From positions 18,398,201 to 18,462,200 of the forward strand of contig NC_021685.1 in the NCBI RefSeq assembly GCF_000247815.1: a stretch of DNA of 64,000 bases. The letters run 5' to 3'. Positions 41,756 through 56,243 of this stretch are shown piece by piece. The stretch comes from Ficedula albicollis (taxonomy: Eukaryota; Chordata; Aves; Passeriformes; Muscicapidae). The notes below the pieces were generated by a model. It made no database searches. It was not told where the DNA came from and saw nothing but the letters and a program-made list of their open reading frames with translations. Position numbers and translations under genes: made by a program. Position 1 is the stretch's first letter, and every line of letters begins with the position of its first letter.

Positions 41756-44700
41756 ACGGACTGCTAGCAACCCCTGCACGACCCCAGCCCTGCCAGAGGG
41801 CAGACAGGAAAGGCTGCAGGATGCAACTCACTGTCCTACTTTGAACAGGCAATGAAAGCTGAGGGGGACACGTGCTGTGAGGAGTAGAGAGGTAGGACAG
41901 AGAAGGTGAGAAAAGAAGAAACAGGAAAAGAGGGTATTCCAAGGCTGAAATGAGGAACAATGCATAAGGGCATGCAATGGGAAGAACAGATCTGTGAGGG
42001 ACTGGGATGGGATTATGTACAACGTGAAACTGCTCAGCATGATGTTTCAATTATTCTGGAGGCTCATTCCCCAAAAATGGAAAATGCCACTGTATGAGTC
42101 CGTGCAGCCAACCTGTGCTGAGCCCCACAGGCAGGTGAGCATTTCCCCCAGAACCTGTACTCAGAGGTAAGCACACCTCACCCGCAAATGAGCATCACTG
42201 ATGAGTAATAAGCAGCCAAAAGCAGCTGCCAAACCCCACAAATAACCAGGGGACAGATGTGCTTTGCAGTGGAAGTTTCTTGCTGACTGGATTTCTGCCA
42301 CAAGTAAGAGGAGATGAGACCCCTCCATTGCACTGCAGACCACGGACAGGTTCTGGAAGCATTAAGAGGCACAAAGCTCAAAGCTCTGCTATCAACTTGG
42401 GCTGCAGTAGACTCATCATAGCTCTGGCAGTCTCCAACCAAGATACTCCCTTATTTACCCATTCCTCTTTATTTTTAAGAGGCAAAGTGAAGAACCACTC
42501 TGCTTAGTGCATTTTTAACTCACATTCTAGTGGCATATTAGATTATGCCCTCATTTTTTCATAAGAATTATAAAAAATACTGTCCTGTAAAGGTCATGTC
42601 ATACATTTTTCTTAGTAACAACAGGCCTAAGCACTGAAAAACAGTCCACTTGAAGACCACTGTTTCTTTGTGTGTTACATTAAACTACGTTTTCTCACTA
42701 TTTTGCATGCTATTCTAGATTTCTTATTTTTAAGTGACCTCAAGCAATGAAAACATGCACACAATATTCTAAAAAACCTTGTATTTCTTTGACTTACTGA
42801 ACTGTTATATGAGGAATTACCTTTAAATATTCTTGTTGATTCTTTGCTGGCATTTCATGTTCATTTTACCATCTATGCAATAGCTGCACTTAGATTTTTG
42901 TTTTATCATCTGTAATTCATATTCCCGTTCTACACCCAGCTCAGAAGATTTAATTTACTTAGTTATTTGCATAATTATACTAGATGGGGCGACAACTACT
43001 AGGAGATCAGAGTAATAAATTTATGAAAAAATTATGAAACTGTATAAAACTAACCATATTTTAGATACATCACAGTGAATTATGAAGTAGTACCACATTG
43101 TTTTAGATACATCATAGTCTCAAATTATACCATCCCAAAATTTTTGAAATCCGTACCAAGCACCAATACTCTTAGAAAGCAAAAAGGCCAATTTATAAAA
43201 CCAAGGTCTGAAGTAAAACTTTCTAAAGCAGTCTGTTGAACAGGCAGCAAAAGCTGAAATGCCTGGTCCAAGTACACAGAGAGAACTTTTAGAGGGCTGT
43301 CTGGAAAGGGGGCTGGCTTTGCTTCTGCCAGCAGTGCTCCCACCATAAGGTTATGGCAGCAGCTCCATGGAACCAGCACCCAGCAGAGGGGTCAGCTCTC
43401 AGTGCTAGCCAGGCTGCCCCTGATTTATGAATTACAGTTTAATTAGTGCTCCTCTGGAGGCACTACCACTGGAATTCTGCTCCTGGACACGAGGCAGCTA
43501 GGCTGACTCTCATGGAAACAGAGCACACCAAGAGCACACAGCAGAAACTAAGCTTAGGATGCTAAAGCTAAACAGCAGCCTCGGATAATAAACCTCCTTC
43601 ATGTACCTTCCCTTGTGTGTACCCAAAAATATTCCATGACCAAGCATGTATCATGCCCACTTGAGCAGGCAGAACACTCCCCCAGTATTCCCCAGTCCTC
43701 TTGAATCCCAGCTCCATTGCCATGGCTAAGATGGTATCAGAAGTACAGCTGGGTGTGGGGGTGTGTGTGTGAATTTCTTCAAAGGCCTTCAACATGCAGA
43801 ACTCAAAGCCTAACTTCTTTTCCAAAAAGTGTAAGACACTTGAGGGCCAGCTTCTTGATAAGGGAAACATTCATCTGCATGAAAAATGTTGTATCTTATT
43901 GCAGAGGCAGTCAGCCTCTGAAGGAATTACACACCTCTTAGGCTAATCCGAGCACTGAACAGGATAAAACCAGGTTCCAGAATTAGGGACAGAGCTCAGT
44001 GAATCTTAGAAGCACCGGAGCACAGGCCTGGAGTGCCTCTGCCAACGCCTGCAGAATTCCAGCAATTCCAGGGCTCCTGCCCCAGAGCCCTCCAGGAGCA
44101 GCTGCCCTAAGCAGCACTCGCCTGACACTGGCAGCGTGAGCCAAGTGGTTTCCCCTGGGTGTCCACGTGTAAACAACCAGGGGATGAGCTTTGTCACCTG
44201 CACTATGACACTTCTTGACAAAAATCAAACACACAGCATGAGAAGTACAGGGACGAAAGGCCAAATCCCATTGTGAATTGTGCTGGACCAGTCCCCTGTC
44301 AATCTAAATTTCAATCGGTTCAGGCACGGGAAGATAATTGTTCTCCAGGACACTGAATGGACTACCCTAAGAGCATTTTTAAGGAAAACTTGGTCAAATA
44401 TGTCGATCCAAATTAACTAGATATTTTTGCAATGGCCCATACTATTAATTGGAAATTTTAATAAACCTTTGTCTCTGCTTAAACATTCAAATTTGCTGAT
44501 TGGAACACATCTGAGCTAATGGAAAAGAATACGACAGAGGACACTACTTTCCCTGCCCTCCCTGATATTTAATTAAACTACAGCTTATTAATTAATTGCA
44601 AGCTACATTCTCATGAAAAAAGTGCAAAGCTTAATAGCCACTATTAAACTAGTCATCAGCTTGGATGCATCAGGGCATGCTTTGCTGCTGCTCAAATACG

Positions 44701-45043
44701 TCCTTGCTCAGGCCTGGAGGGCAATACACTTCGATGAAATGAAAGGGTGTTTCACTTGTCAGTACTTTTCTGCTCAGAGTGCTTTCAGGCAAAGAAAAAA
44801 CCCAAAAATCCAGCAATGATGCCAAATTATGTCCAGAGGTATTGGAAATAACAGAACACTCTTCAGTACATTGAAGAATCCTTGTCTTGAGATTTCTCTA
44901 TCCTTAAGCGTTTTACATTCACAGCAAGTAGCTAATTACTGTTAACTCTTGCTAGTCATCAGGAACACATGCACTACAACACACTTGGGTTCCTACTAGG
45001 ATTATCCTTCAGATACATTTTGAACAAAAGTATTGATATGAAT

Positions 45044-45065
45044 TCTAGAGATATATATCTCTAGA
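45044..45065. repeat. Perfect 22-bp palindrome
   Basis: The arm TCTAGAGATAT is followed directly by its reverse complement ATATCTCTAGA, with no spacer. Confidence 0.95.
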
Positions 45066-46036
45066 TATACCTCTGCTATTTCTAGAGAAAAAAAAAAACA
45101 AACAATGCCACACATCCAAACAACTCTCTACTCAATAACAAACTACTGAGCAGGATTCCATTTGCATCAGGCCTTGAGAAATGAAGGATGCTTCCCTGCA
45201 GAAGAAAAGCATGCAGGCTAACATTTGGGAAACTAAAGCAGACAAAAATTCTTTAAATGCTGTGGCAAATCATGAAATCATTCTGCCAGTTTAGGCCCCT
45301 TAGAGAGAAGCGCTTGGGTGATGCAAATGTAAGCATTCCAGCTGCTGTATAAAGTGCAGTTTGCTTAAGGGAAGCCGGATGAACTATGCTGAGAAAACAC
45401 CACATTTGCTACCCTCCATTCCCCCTGCTTGGTGCAATATCTGACTGCCAGGGGGCCTTTACAGACTGGCTCTTGCCTACAACCACACTGGAACAGAGGC
45501 TCAGCTGGCAGCATCAGTGCCTTTCTGCCTACTTTGACCATTTCAGCTGTATGGGCTGCTGACAAGAGAAGAAAAATGCATCTGAATCTTAAGGCATTGT
45601 GAAAATCTCATGCATCACAATTACAGGAGGGCTTTTTTGGAAAATATATATAAAAATATTTGTGAATATATGAAGCTTTCTGAGCCTGAAAACTATTTAC
45701 AAGCCTCTGAAATCATCCAGTTCCACAAAGTGCACTAATCCTGTTTCAGTTGCTAGCTCCAATATCATCAAAACAGGAAAGAGGAAAACCACTTGATTTC
45801 ACGCATGGGCAAACTGGCATGGATTCTGCTAAAATAACTGATCTAAACAGGAAGGAATTTTCCAGTTTGTTACCAGGCTGCAAAGCTGTGATCTTCTGTG
45901 CTAACTCATACAAAAATCCAATTCCTCTGTGTTTCTCCTGGATACCAATTAGGCAGCCTGTTGTTGTTAGAATATAACCATCAGTGAGCATTAATAGTTA
46001 GGTTTCTTCAGACCTGGATATAAACTATTTTCCAGT

Positions 46037-46062
46037 GGAAGATATATACATATATATCTTCC
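46037..46062. repeat. 26-bp inverted repeat, 12-bp perfect arms
   Basis: The arm GGAAGATATATA, a CA spacer (46049-46050), then TATATATCTTCC. It is a potential cruciform about 1 kb from the similar AT-rich palindrome at 45044. Confidence 0.95.
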
Positions 46063-47677
46063 TGAACCACAAAAGAGTGCTGTGAGAGTCAGTTAAGAAT
46101 GAAATAGCATCTTCTCAATTAACATAATCTCAAATCTACTAAAATTTCACTGTTATAAGTCTAGAAGGAGAAGGTGAAGCTGGCATATTTATTCAATACA
46201 TTCTGTTCAATTTAGATGGTAATGGTGCTCGGAGGGGGCATTAGACAGCACATAGACTTGGAGATGCCATACAACTGCCTTAAACGAAGTGTCAGCTGAG
46301 GGTTCTGGTTATTACTGGTTTTCAGTGATGTTAACTGCACAGAGACTCAACTGACTTTGCTTTGGTCTGTGCTATAACTCCAAAGTACTGCAACAGGGGA
46401 ATTAACTGTGCCACAAAGCTGAGAAGCTTTTGTTTTGGGCTAACGAAAGCTAAATTGACAAATCTTGAACTGGGGCTGTACTTGAAAGCAAAGCTGCACC
46501 TTGGATCCTGATGAATTGCAAACGCTGGGCTGGAGCCTTCATGAGAGCAATTTCTCCAACCCAGCTCCTGCTCAGTGTGCTGGAGGGAAAGGATGCAGGT
46601 CCCAGCTGCACATCCACCAGCAGCTCAGCAGGATCAGCTCAGCAGGCTGTTTCACACACAAAGGAATCACCAGGGCATCACAGGGCACTGCCACGTGCTG
46701 GGGCTGGCTGCCTGCAGACACACAAAGCTGGAAACATATGACCTGGATGGCAGGTGTGCTGCACACCTGTATTCTGCATGACTATCCATAAAATATCGAA
46801 CAGTTTGGCTTTACTGGTCACCTTTATTTCTATCACCTTTACTTTTCTCTTGGGCATATCTAATCAACACCGCTTGGATACTGGGATTGTCCTTTTTCCA
46901 CCATTGTTCTTGCCTGGCTGAGGTGTTTCTGTGTCACCACTGTAACGGTACTCCTCAGTTACTATTGACTGACTCACACAAATGCTGTTACTTGAGCGAA
47001 GCAATAACCAATAAGTGGTCAGTGTCAGCCCTTTCTTGTTCCTGACATGCTGCAGGGAGTCACAAGAAGAGGAAAGATGTATGTGAGCCCAAGCCTTCAG
47101 AAAACTGGTTGCTGTGTTGGAGAGAAGTTACAAAGCCAAGCCACAGACACAAAAACTGGTGTGTCCAGGGGCCCACCTGCCCTGAGCTGAGGCTTTGCTC
47201 CCCCTCCCAGGCAGGTACTGATGCTGCCTTGGAGGGCTCTGCCCACAGTGAGCTCAGTGCAGCTCAAACTCAGAGCTCAAAGTCACAGCACGGGGCACTC
47301 CCAGAGCAAAGGCCAGTGTGGAGCACACAGCAGGGCAAACTGCAGCCATGAAACGAGCATTGCAATCAGTGTAAGCCTCAGCTCTAGAAAATAACTATGT
47401 CACAAAATAGTAACAACCTCTTCATATAAATTTCAGCCCCTCAGAGCTCAGCAATTCACTGCCAATTTCCTCACATGCTGACAACACTTGTCTTCCAGGA
47501 AGTCATTTGGGATAAAAGCAGATCCCTTCCCCAGGTCTCATCGGCATAATTTTAAAATAAGTTCCTTGAAAAATATTTCTGGTCTGCTCTACCAACAGAT
47601 AGGAAATAAATAGATTTTCAGCTCAATGTATTCCAGAGAGGCCCCAGTCTGGGGTCCCCTTTACCTAAGAGTGCCCC

Positions 47678-47787
47678 GTAAGACATCAGCTGCTGGGTGC
47701 ATTATCTTGTGGGTTTGCTGTGACCTAGGATAGTAAGACATCAGCTGCTGGGCACATTATCTTGTGGGTTTGCTGTGACCTAGGATA
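47678..47787. repeat. Two-copy tandem repeat, 55-bp unit
   Basis: GTAAGACATCAGCTGCTGGG occurs at 47678 and 47733, each unit ending GTGACCTAGGATAG. There are two transitions (GGGTGCATT against GGGCACATT). Confidence 0.93.
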
Positions 47788-50700
47788 GGCACATACCAAC
47801 ATTTCCATTTTAATATAGAAATCAGTTACCAGAACTACCATCAGGGGGAAGGTAGTTCAGTAATGGGGTAGTTGGGGAATTAACAAGTTTCTGTAATTAA
47901 ACAATTATCTTAGATATAATTCATTAAAAGTTGCATGTTCTCATTTCATTAACTTCTCCCAGCCTTTGCTTTCCAGCTAATTGTAATTGCAGAAAAAGGT
48001 TGGAGAGGTAGGACCCAGCAAGACACCTTTACTGCAACTGCTGCAGTCTCCAGCACATCCCAGAGCTGACCCACGTTGCACAGCCAAGGAAAGCTGCAGG
48101 GACTCAGCTGCTGGCAGGTTTGCCCAGAGCCAGCTGCCATTCCACACAACATGGGTAATTTTAAGTAGTAGTCTGAACATAATATTAAACTAGCGATGAA
48201 CTGACTCCGATCAAGGCAAGGCCTGGCAACATAAATCTCTGCAGAGTAAGCCTTGGGTATCAAAACATTCAGGATGCATGATTTGGAGGCACCTTAGAAA
48301 GTTCCTCCAAGACCCTGCTCTACCCACACAGCACGTGCTCAATACACAGCGAAAACCAGCAAAGGCAGAGGGAAGTTACAGGAACCCTTCCATCACACCT
48401 TTTTCTTTACCTGCTGCTGGGTCTTAGCTCAGGTATTAAAACCTGATGTATTCAAGGAGTGTAAGAGTAGCAGCTCTTCAGTTCTGCCTGAAAACCACTT
48501 ACAGAGAGAGTGCTAAATTCCCTTTCACAACAAATTTTTTCTAAGTTATCAGTTCAGCTCTCTGCCTCCCTTCCTTCTTAGGATTAAAGAAGAAAAAAAA
48601 AACCTCATAAGCTGGTTTTACTTCAGTTTCTGCTTAAAAAATCAAGCCATAAAATCTGTTTTAACATCTATGTGATCAGCAGAAACCATTCGTTGGCTGT
48701 TTTAGGAACTGGCACTGCAATTGGGACTTCTTATAGTATTGGATTATTTCTTGAGGAGCAAAGATCTCCATTTCCCAGCTATAACAAAATGGAACTAAGT
48801 CCTGAGAACTGCACTTTTGTAGTACATCTGCAGATTTTGTTTTCCAATTCTGGATGATGTGGTTTGTATATTACATTGCTTTAATGAGGTTTAAATTGTA
48901 CAGTAAAATAAAATTTAGCAAATTATTAAGAAAGGGGAGAAAGTGTCACACAGCCAGTGTAATAAGCAAATAGCAGCAAAAGAAAGCAAATGGGCAAATT
49001 GTTTTGGTAGAAATTCGTCTTAGGTAAATACCATGCAGGACATAATTACCACTCCTATTACAGAACATTCGTCTACAGTTTTGGAATATTTACAAAGAAA
49101 ATTCTAGTAAGAAAAAATGAATAAAGCAAAAGAATGTTTCCCAGAGCCCTGAAGGACAACCAGGGACAGAGGTTAGGTTTCCTGAGTTTTTGAAGCAGGT
49201 TAGTTTGGTACTCTGCCTCCTTTCTGAACCCCTAAGTTCAAATTATTCAGGCTCAGGTTCACAGATACCTTTGCCTTCCTTTTTTTTCCCTAATTACAAT
49301 ATTGTTTAATACTGTTTTCAACGACTTATTCACTAAAGTATATTTTCCTTTTGTTCAAAATAACTGATTTGAAAACTTCACTATCCCTTGTCCGTTATTG
49401 ATTAGTCTTAGCCTTTAGACAGCCTCAGAACACAAGACATAAGAATACACAAAGGGAGAAAAAAACCACGAGAAAAGAAAGAAGGAACCAGTGAAAACTG
49501 AGAAATAAATCAAGACTAAAAAGAAGAGAAACATCAGATAAAATCCAGCTTATCCATGCCACATGTGCCAGCCAAACCTGCTTTGCTTATTGCCTAATCC
49601 TACCTAGAGATGCCTGCCTTTGTTTCAAGAAATGTGTCCATTTTCTGAACCAACCTTAAGCGAAAATGCATTTCAAAGACAGAGAAGAAGTTAAAAATAG
49701 CCTTAATAAGCAGCTCAAACCCCAGGATGGATGTAAAGCATTTATCTAAATGCAAATACTTCCACAGATATGAGGAGTACAGCCTAACATCAGCTATGTT
49801 TTGTCTAAATCTGCAGCTTCCTATCACAAGCAATTCTGTTCCCCCTGCAGATGACACCAGGCACACACAAAAACAGAGTACAGGCCAGCAGCAGGCTCTC
49901 CCAGCAGCATTTCATTTCAAGGAGTCATTTTCACAAATCTATTTGAAATTCTGCTGAACAATGATCACACTCGGACTCAACACCGAGCAAGTCACGGCAG
50001 ACTGCAGCTCAAACCTCACAGGCAGCTCTTGACACCCTTTGCTTTCACCCAAACTAACATCCACAAAGCCATTCTGACTTTCCAGAAATGAACTGGGAAC
50101 ATCACAGAGCTGGTACAACCCGGGCCAGGCGCCCTCCTGGTGACGCGAGTGGACCTCGTGAGCAGAGTGGACACGGGGGCTGTGGCGAGCACAGAGCACC
50201 AAGATTAAAACCTCTGATGCAGGAGGAAAAGTGCCAGAAAAACACCAGCTCTTGACATGAGGAGAGCAAACCTCAGGCTGCTCAGAGAATTATGGAAAAT
50301 GGAAAATGCTTTGCGTGAGAAACCTGAAATATTGTATTGAGTAATGTGCATAATTTCTCACTGCTCAGGAGAAAGCAGTAATTTTAAAATGACACAGGGA
50401 AAGGCAATCTGTAACCACAAGGAGGCATTTCCATTTTGTGGTTCACCCAGAAAACAATTCAAGGGCAGGCACTTTGTAAGAATGTTTTACAAATTATGTC
50501 CAGCATCAATACAAATGGACAATTAATTAACATGTACTTGGAAAGCAATGCTTCTTTTGCACAAATAATTTTTTAAAGTTCTACATGGACAGAGAATAAA
50601 ATAGCTGTAGCTAAAAAGCTCAGTACAGCAGATTCCATAAACTGCACTCAGATACATTATAAAGCTATTAAATGTCTGCCATTCAGGTAATTATTGGAGG

Positions 50701-51998
50701 TCTGCTATATATTTTACTGTCTTCAGGCCAGGACATGAAGAAAAGGAGAGGGGAACAAAAACCAAAAGAGGAGAGGAAGTTAATGGATCCAGCCAAGGAG
50801 CTCTTCTCAGTAACTATGCCTGATTAGAAATTTGTCTGCTTCAAAGAACAGAAGCCTAAAGCTTTATTAGTAATGAGAGATCTCAAGTTTCTAATTAACT
50901 GAAAACAAAAGTACCACACATTCCACATTGTACCTTCTTGTCACACACAGTCACTGTTTTCAAATTACTCTCTGAAGGACTAATTTGTGCATGACATGAC
51001 AGACAGAAGGACAGGGAATCTTAAAAATAAAATAAAATAATTCCAGTGATTCAGGAAACAGAGTTTTGCTTGTCTAGAAGTCAGGTGGTTTAACTGATCC
51101 TCTACCTACCCTAAACCTGCCCAGATTCCAGTGCAGATGTGCAGACTTTCTATGCATCCCTTATGTAAGAGGGAGTAAACCCAGGCTCTGTGAGGCAAAC
51201 CAGGAAAAACATTTGAATTTAGGCTTTTTTGCCCACGAGTAGTAAGCTGGAGCAGACAGCTGCATGGCTGAGGGCTGGCTCCTGTGCAGGGTATTTTCAA
51301 CAGCACATTAACACCCTTTCCTCCCATGCCTCTGGGAGGGCAGAGGTGCCACCTTCTTCAAGAGAATTGTGTCTCCTGCTTTTACACTCTGCACACTGGG
51401 AATAAACGCTGGGAGTTCCCAGCTGAAGGCAGAAGGCTCCGAAGTGAGAGACCTGCTGCAAACACCATCACAGGAGAGCCTCTGCACACAGGAGCCCAAC
51501 CCTCAGGGGATCATAACCCACACCTACGCTTCAGAAGTTTTACAGCAGTGAACATAAATCTTCCATGTTGTTGAAGATGGCACTGGTAAGTTTTGCAAAG
51601 AGCCTCACTACCTGGCAAAGTCTGAGCCAGGATATTTCTGTGCTTGATCTCTTTGCTGATATTACCAGCAGGAACATGCATTACATCCAGCTGTGAAAGC
51701 AGACAGAGAAGAGCTCCCCCAGCCAGTGACAACTGGAGTAAGACTGTTTTATTTCACAGATGGTAAACCCAAGTTATTAACTGGTAATAGGACAGCCAAC
51801 ATCTAATCTATCATGAAGCAGCACAGTCAAAACCAGGATGTCTGTCTGACACCAGGATGTGTGTCCAGTGGAAAGGAATCACACACAGAGAGGGCCAATC
51901 TCATCCCCCATTATAGGCAACACACAGAACAACAGAAGTTTGTAAACTTCCTTTACCCCCTGCTAGAACAATCATGAAGTCATTCTTATTTCATTCAT
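47788..51998. other. Intron 1 stretch, no gene or clear repeat seen
   Basis: This is unique sequence with short open frames only. Confidence 0.45.
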
Positions 51999-52079
51999 CA
52001 GACTACATCAGAAAAGCCTGATTTATTCCAAGAAAAAACAGACTATATCAGAAAAGCCTGATTTATTCCAAGAAAAAAT
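51999..52079. repeat. Two-copy tandem repeat, 40-bp unit
   Basis: The units GACTACATCAGAAAAGCCTG and GACTATATCAGAAAAGCCTG, at 52001 and 52041, each end TTCCAAGAAAAAA. There is one C/T difference. Confidence 0.92.
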
Positions 52080-55000
52080 ATAACATTCACTTAAGTTCCC
52101 TTTCTTCTGTTAAATACTTAACTTTGCAATTTCATGTCCTCATTCTTTTGTGTACGATTGAGACATTAACATCTTTCTTTTCTTACACAGTATCAGAAAC
52201 CAGCTGGCGTGAGGAAGGTGATGGAAAGCACTGATCAGAGCTGGGTTAGCTACAGCAGGGCAGTTCAGAGTCAGGCTTGGGCTGTTCCAACACAGACTCC
52301 ACAGCCCATCAGAACAGCCTGTTCCAGCGCTGGATCTAAAAGGTGCTCAAGTCAACAAGAAACCTTCCACTGACTTCAACACCTCGTGAGTTACCCTGCA
52401 CAATGACACTTGTTGTTTAGGCTCATCAACACTCTAGAAAGATTATGAAGGTTTTTTGAAATCAAGTGGTTCTGCCTTCTACTTCATAAGACAGTCTGAT
52501 GCAGTGGTATGAGAAGTGCACATAAATAATTCTAAACAAATTGGAGTCAAACAGCTTGATGTCTTCATACTTATCAATTTTTCCATGTCTCATTAAAAAA
52601 AACCAACAAAACAATGTAAATCTCTCAAACACATTCTCATTACTCACAATTTCAAAGAACTTGTTCACTGTTTTATACTGAATTTACCTATATATACTTT
52701 GGTTTAAGGACTTGTAATAACATTAAATAAAAAGGCCTTGGCTTAGACCAGATTAAGTGTCACTGTAGTAATTCAGTAAGGGAATGAAACTTAAAAAAAT
52801 AGCAGAAAAGCCATACAGTTTACACAATCATGTAATGACAACAGTTTTCTGCAAATCAGCACGGTGCTCTTTCAGCTAACTAAAACAACCCTCCACCAAC
52901 TTTTCATTACCTACAACAAAAGCCCAGAGCAGGGTTTTGGGGCTGGGAAGAGACCCCTTCACTGAAAAGGGCAGCAGAAATAATGAAAAAAGCCAAAGAA
53001 ATTTACACAGCATGTGTTACTTGTTATATCTGTTACTTTCCAGCAACCAATTTTTCCAAATCACCAAGACTTTCTCACCTCTGCTAGCCCCACATTTAGA
53101 TCTCTAAGTCTCATATACAAATGGTTTTTGTTGCCCCACCTTCCCTGAGTCATAGCTCACACTGGTCCATGCATTTACAGAATCAAGAAAAGCTGAAATT
53201 TGTGGCTAAATCCAGGCAGTTTGGATGGGGGAAGTGAACGGTGAGGGCAAAAGTGGCTTTGTGTCCTTTTACTTCTGTTGAGAGACTGAGGAGACAGCAC
53301 AGGCTCCTGGCAGCCCCCAGCTCTGCCTGATGAGCCCATCAATCCAAGGGAACCTGTTCCACGTTTCTGGTGATTCAATATATTAATTCTATTCTCTAAA
53401 AAGGGAATAACTTCAACTGTCTTACAAAAAGGAACTATTGTGGGACAAAATATACACTTAAAGTGTTCAAAAGTGGAAATCTCTGTTCTGCAAGGCAGCT
53501 CCTCCCTCCCCAGGCTCAGGACACTCAGTCCCAGTGGCAGCAGGGGCAGCAGGGCCAGAACAGCTCCTCAGACTCTGCAAGGCAGGGTCACCCTTGAGAA
53601 AAGGACTGCTCCAGACCTCTACCCCACACCCCCGCCTCTCCAAAACATTCTATTCCTCCCAACTCCTATTTTACAGGGGACTTCAGATGAAAATTCTGCT
53701 ACTTATTTCACCCCAGCAGTGTTAACAGACATTACAGCCATGAAACTACAGCATAGGCAAAACCCAGTGTAGAAATGAGGTCTGGGGAAGGGGCTAATGA
53801 AGGAACACTCACAAGATTCGACATTCTGCTTGTACACTTCTTTGTTCTTCACTTGGTATCCTCTGAATGCTCAGCAATGCACAGAACAGATTTTTTTCCC
53901 CCTAATTAAAAACCAAGTTAAAGTGGTACTTTCCAGACAAATCAAAAGGTTTAATCAAAATGAAGCTTTTCATAATTAAGACACAGCCATAAGAAGCAAT
54001 TGCGCAAACCTTCAGATATCCCTGAAAGCTGTGGTCAGTCCTTCTACAAAGGAGGCTCAATTTTGGAGTCCTTCAGCTAATTTTATCAGTCAGCTTGCAC
54101 TTTCTTACACAAGACAATCTGTTCTACTCATGGAGGACTGCTACAAACATGTCAACATCAAGCTCACCAGTCCAGTCTGGATAACTCATTTATCCTTTTT
54201 TCTTACCACATCTCATAAGCAGCTAGTAAATGCACAATACTTTGAAGAGTTTTTTCTTTTTTAAGAAAAGTTTTCTGCCTCAGCATGTTCAAGTTAATTA
54301 TTCTGTAACACTCAAGGCTCAGGAAAAACACTCTCACAGCAGCATGATTAGAAGTCAACACGATAATAGTGCCCTGCAAGCCGTAGCACTAATTGGATTT
54401 CTTAATAGGATCAGGTTGAAAAGGTTTAGTTTGGGTTTTGCTGAAGGAAAAATAAATGAGAGACAAAATGAGAAAAGAAAGACTGATCCAGATATGTAGA
54501 TATTAGATACAGGTTTTGCTCCCGGTTTGCCTGCTCACCTCACAAGCAACATCAGACAAGCCACTTTTTCCTCAAGCAGCTCAAACATCAATCACTGACA
54601 ATCACTTATTCATGAAAAAAAAAATCATTACTCTTGAACTGATCTTCACACTGTACAGAACTGTTCTAAAACCTTCACTAAATGGACTTCAGTTTGCCAC
54701 AAGAAAGGCACAAAACCCCAAATGAGACAAGATGCTGTAATTGCCAGCAGGTGTGAAGACATGAGTATAATTAAAAGCTTACATCTACTAAGCACTAGTC
54801 ATATGGTCCCAGCAGCTATAATGAAACACTGGAGCCACAGTGTGAGAGATCTCTTTTCTGACCCTCTACCTCATCAAGCTGATCTACACTTGAGTTTTTA
54901 TGGGTAAAATTCCACAGCTCCAGCTTCCAACTGATAAAACAAGAACTTGAAGTTTGTCTCTGCAGATCTCAGCTGTCAGCTGTACATCTTGGACCTGCAG

Positions 55001-55507
55001 ACCTGAACTTAGTTGCTTCTTTATTTTTAGGTGTTTCAGTTCTTTATTACCTACACGATCCTTCCGCAGTTCTTTGTTATTTGCATCACAAAGGGAAAAA
55101 ACCAAGCAAGAACATTGGTCTGAGGACACAAGCACTGCACTTTTGCCATCAGTGCATTGCTGTGAGCAACCTTCCCAGGCAGGCTAACTGCATATTAAAG
55201 AGCTGCTGAATCAGAATATACTAGAAATCATGCTTTATTTCATGCATAATTGTATCATCGATTTTCCTGAGGTCTATGATTAATTTGAATGCTGAACTAT
55301 TTGACGGCACTGAAATGAGAAATCAGGTTGTTTGCTACTTCTGATAACAGATAAATTGGGATTTTGGAACCTTTCCATCCATTGCAGTAATAAGAATAAG
55401 CTTTGATTTGCCTTTTAATCAAGTTTGTATAAAAAGTACATTAAACAAAGTTGCATCTTGCCATACTCTTTGGGAACAGAACAAGCTGACCTCCCATAGT
55501 GCACTCA
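52080..55507. other. Intron 1 stretch, no gene seen
   Basis: This is AT-rich unique sequence. No exon, RNA gene or recognisable transposon fragment is seen. Confidence 0.45.
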
Positions 55508-56243
55508 CAGCAAACTGCTGGTATTTAGTCTGAAATAATTCTGCCTGAAGTCAAAACGAAGCAATGCATTTAGTTCAGCTCCAGGGCACTCCTGCTCTCT
55601 GCAAGCCTGATGCACCTGTGAAGCTACACAAAATCCTTAGCAATACAAAACTTTGCTAGACTATAACAATTAGAAAGTCTATTTACAACTAAATAAGCAA
55701 TAAAGAAAAAGCAGTTTACAGAAAGCCATTTCAGAAGCACTCAGTATACTTCAAAAACAGAAAGACTTTGAAAGCCACACGTAAAAATAATTAGTCTGAA
55801 GATATCTAGAGAAATGGACTACCAAATAAATGGTATCACTTGGAGCAAACTGCTGATATTTAGTCTAAAATAATTTTGCCTGAAGTCAAAACGAAGCAAT
55901 GCATTTAGCAGCAAACTGCTGGTATTTAGTCTGAAATAATTCTGCCTGAAGTCAAAACGAAGCAATGCATTTAGTTCAGCTCCAGGGCACTCCTGCTCTC
56001 TGCAAGCCTGATGCACCTGTGAAGCTACACAAAATCCTTAGCAATACAAAACTTTGCTAGACTATAACAATTAGAAAGTCTATTTACAACTAAATAAGCA
56101 ATAAAGAAAAAGCAGTTTACAGAAAGCCATTTCAGAAGCACTCAGTATACTTCAAAAACAGAAAGACTTTGAAAGCCACACGTAAAAATAATTAGTCTGA
56201 AGATATCTAGAGAAATGGACTACCAAATAAATGGTATCACTTG
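55508..56243. repeat. Nested duplication: 335-bp unit twice, with a 67-bp partial copy between
   Basis: The unit from AGCAAACTGCTGG through TGGTATCACTT occupies 55508-55842 and 55909-56243 (offset 401). Between them, 55843-55908 is a partial copy of the first 67 bp that differs by transitions (CTGATATTT, TCTAAAATAATTTT). The two full copies look identical or nearly so. Confidence 0.93.

Larger units (their letters stand above)
41756..47677. other. Intron 1 stretch with two AT palindromes, no gene seen
   Basis: This contains a purine-rich block (41877-41950), a short direct repeat TTTTAGATACATCA (43059 and 43103), and inverted repeats at 45044-45065 and 46037-46062. Open frames are short and unrecognised. 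Confidence 0.45.
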
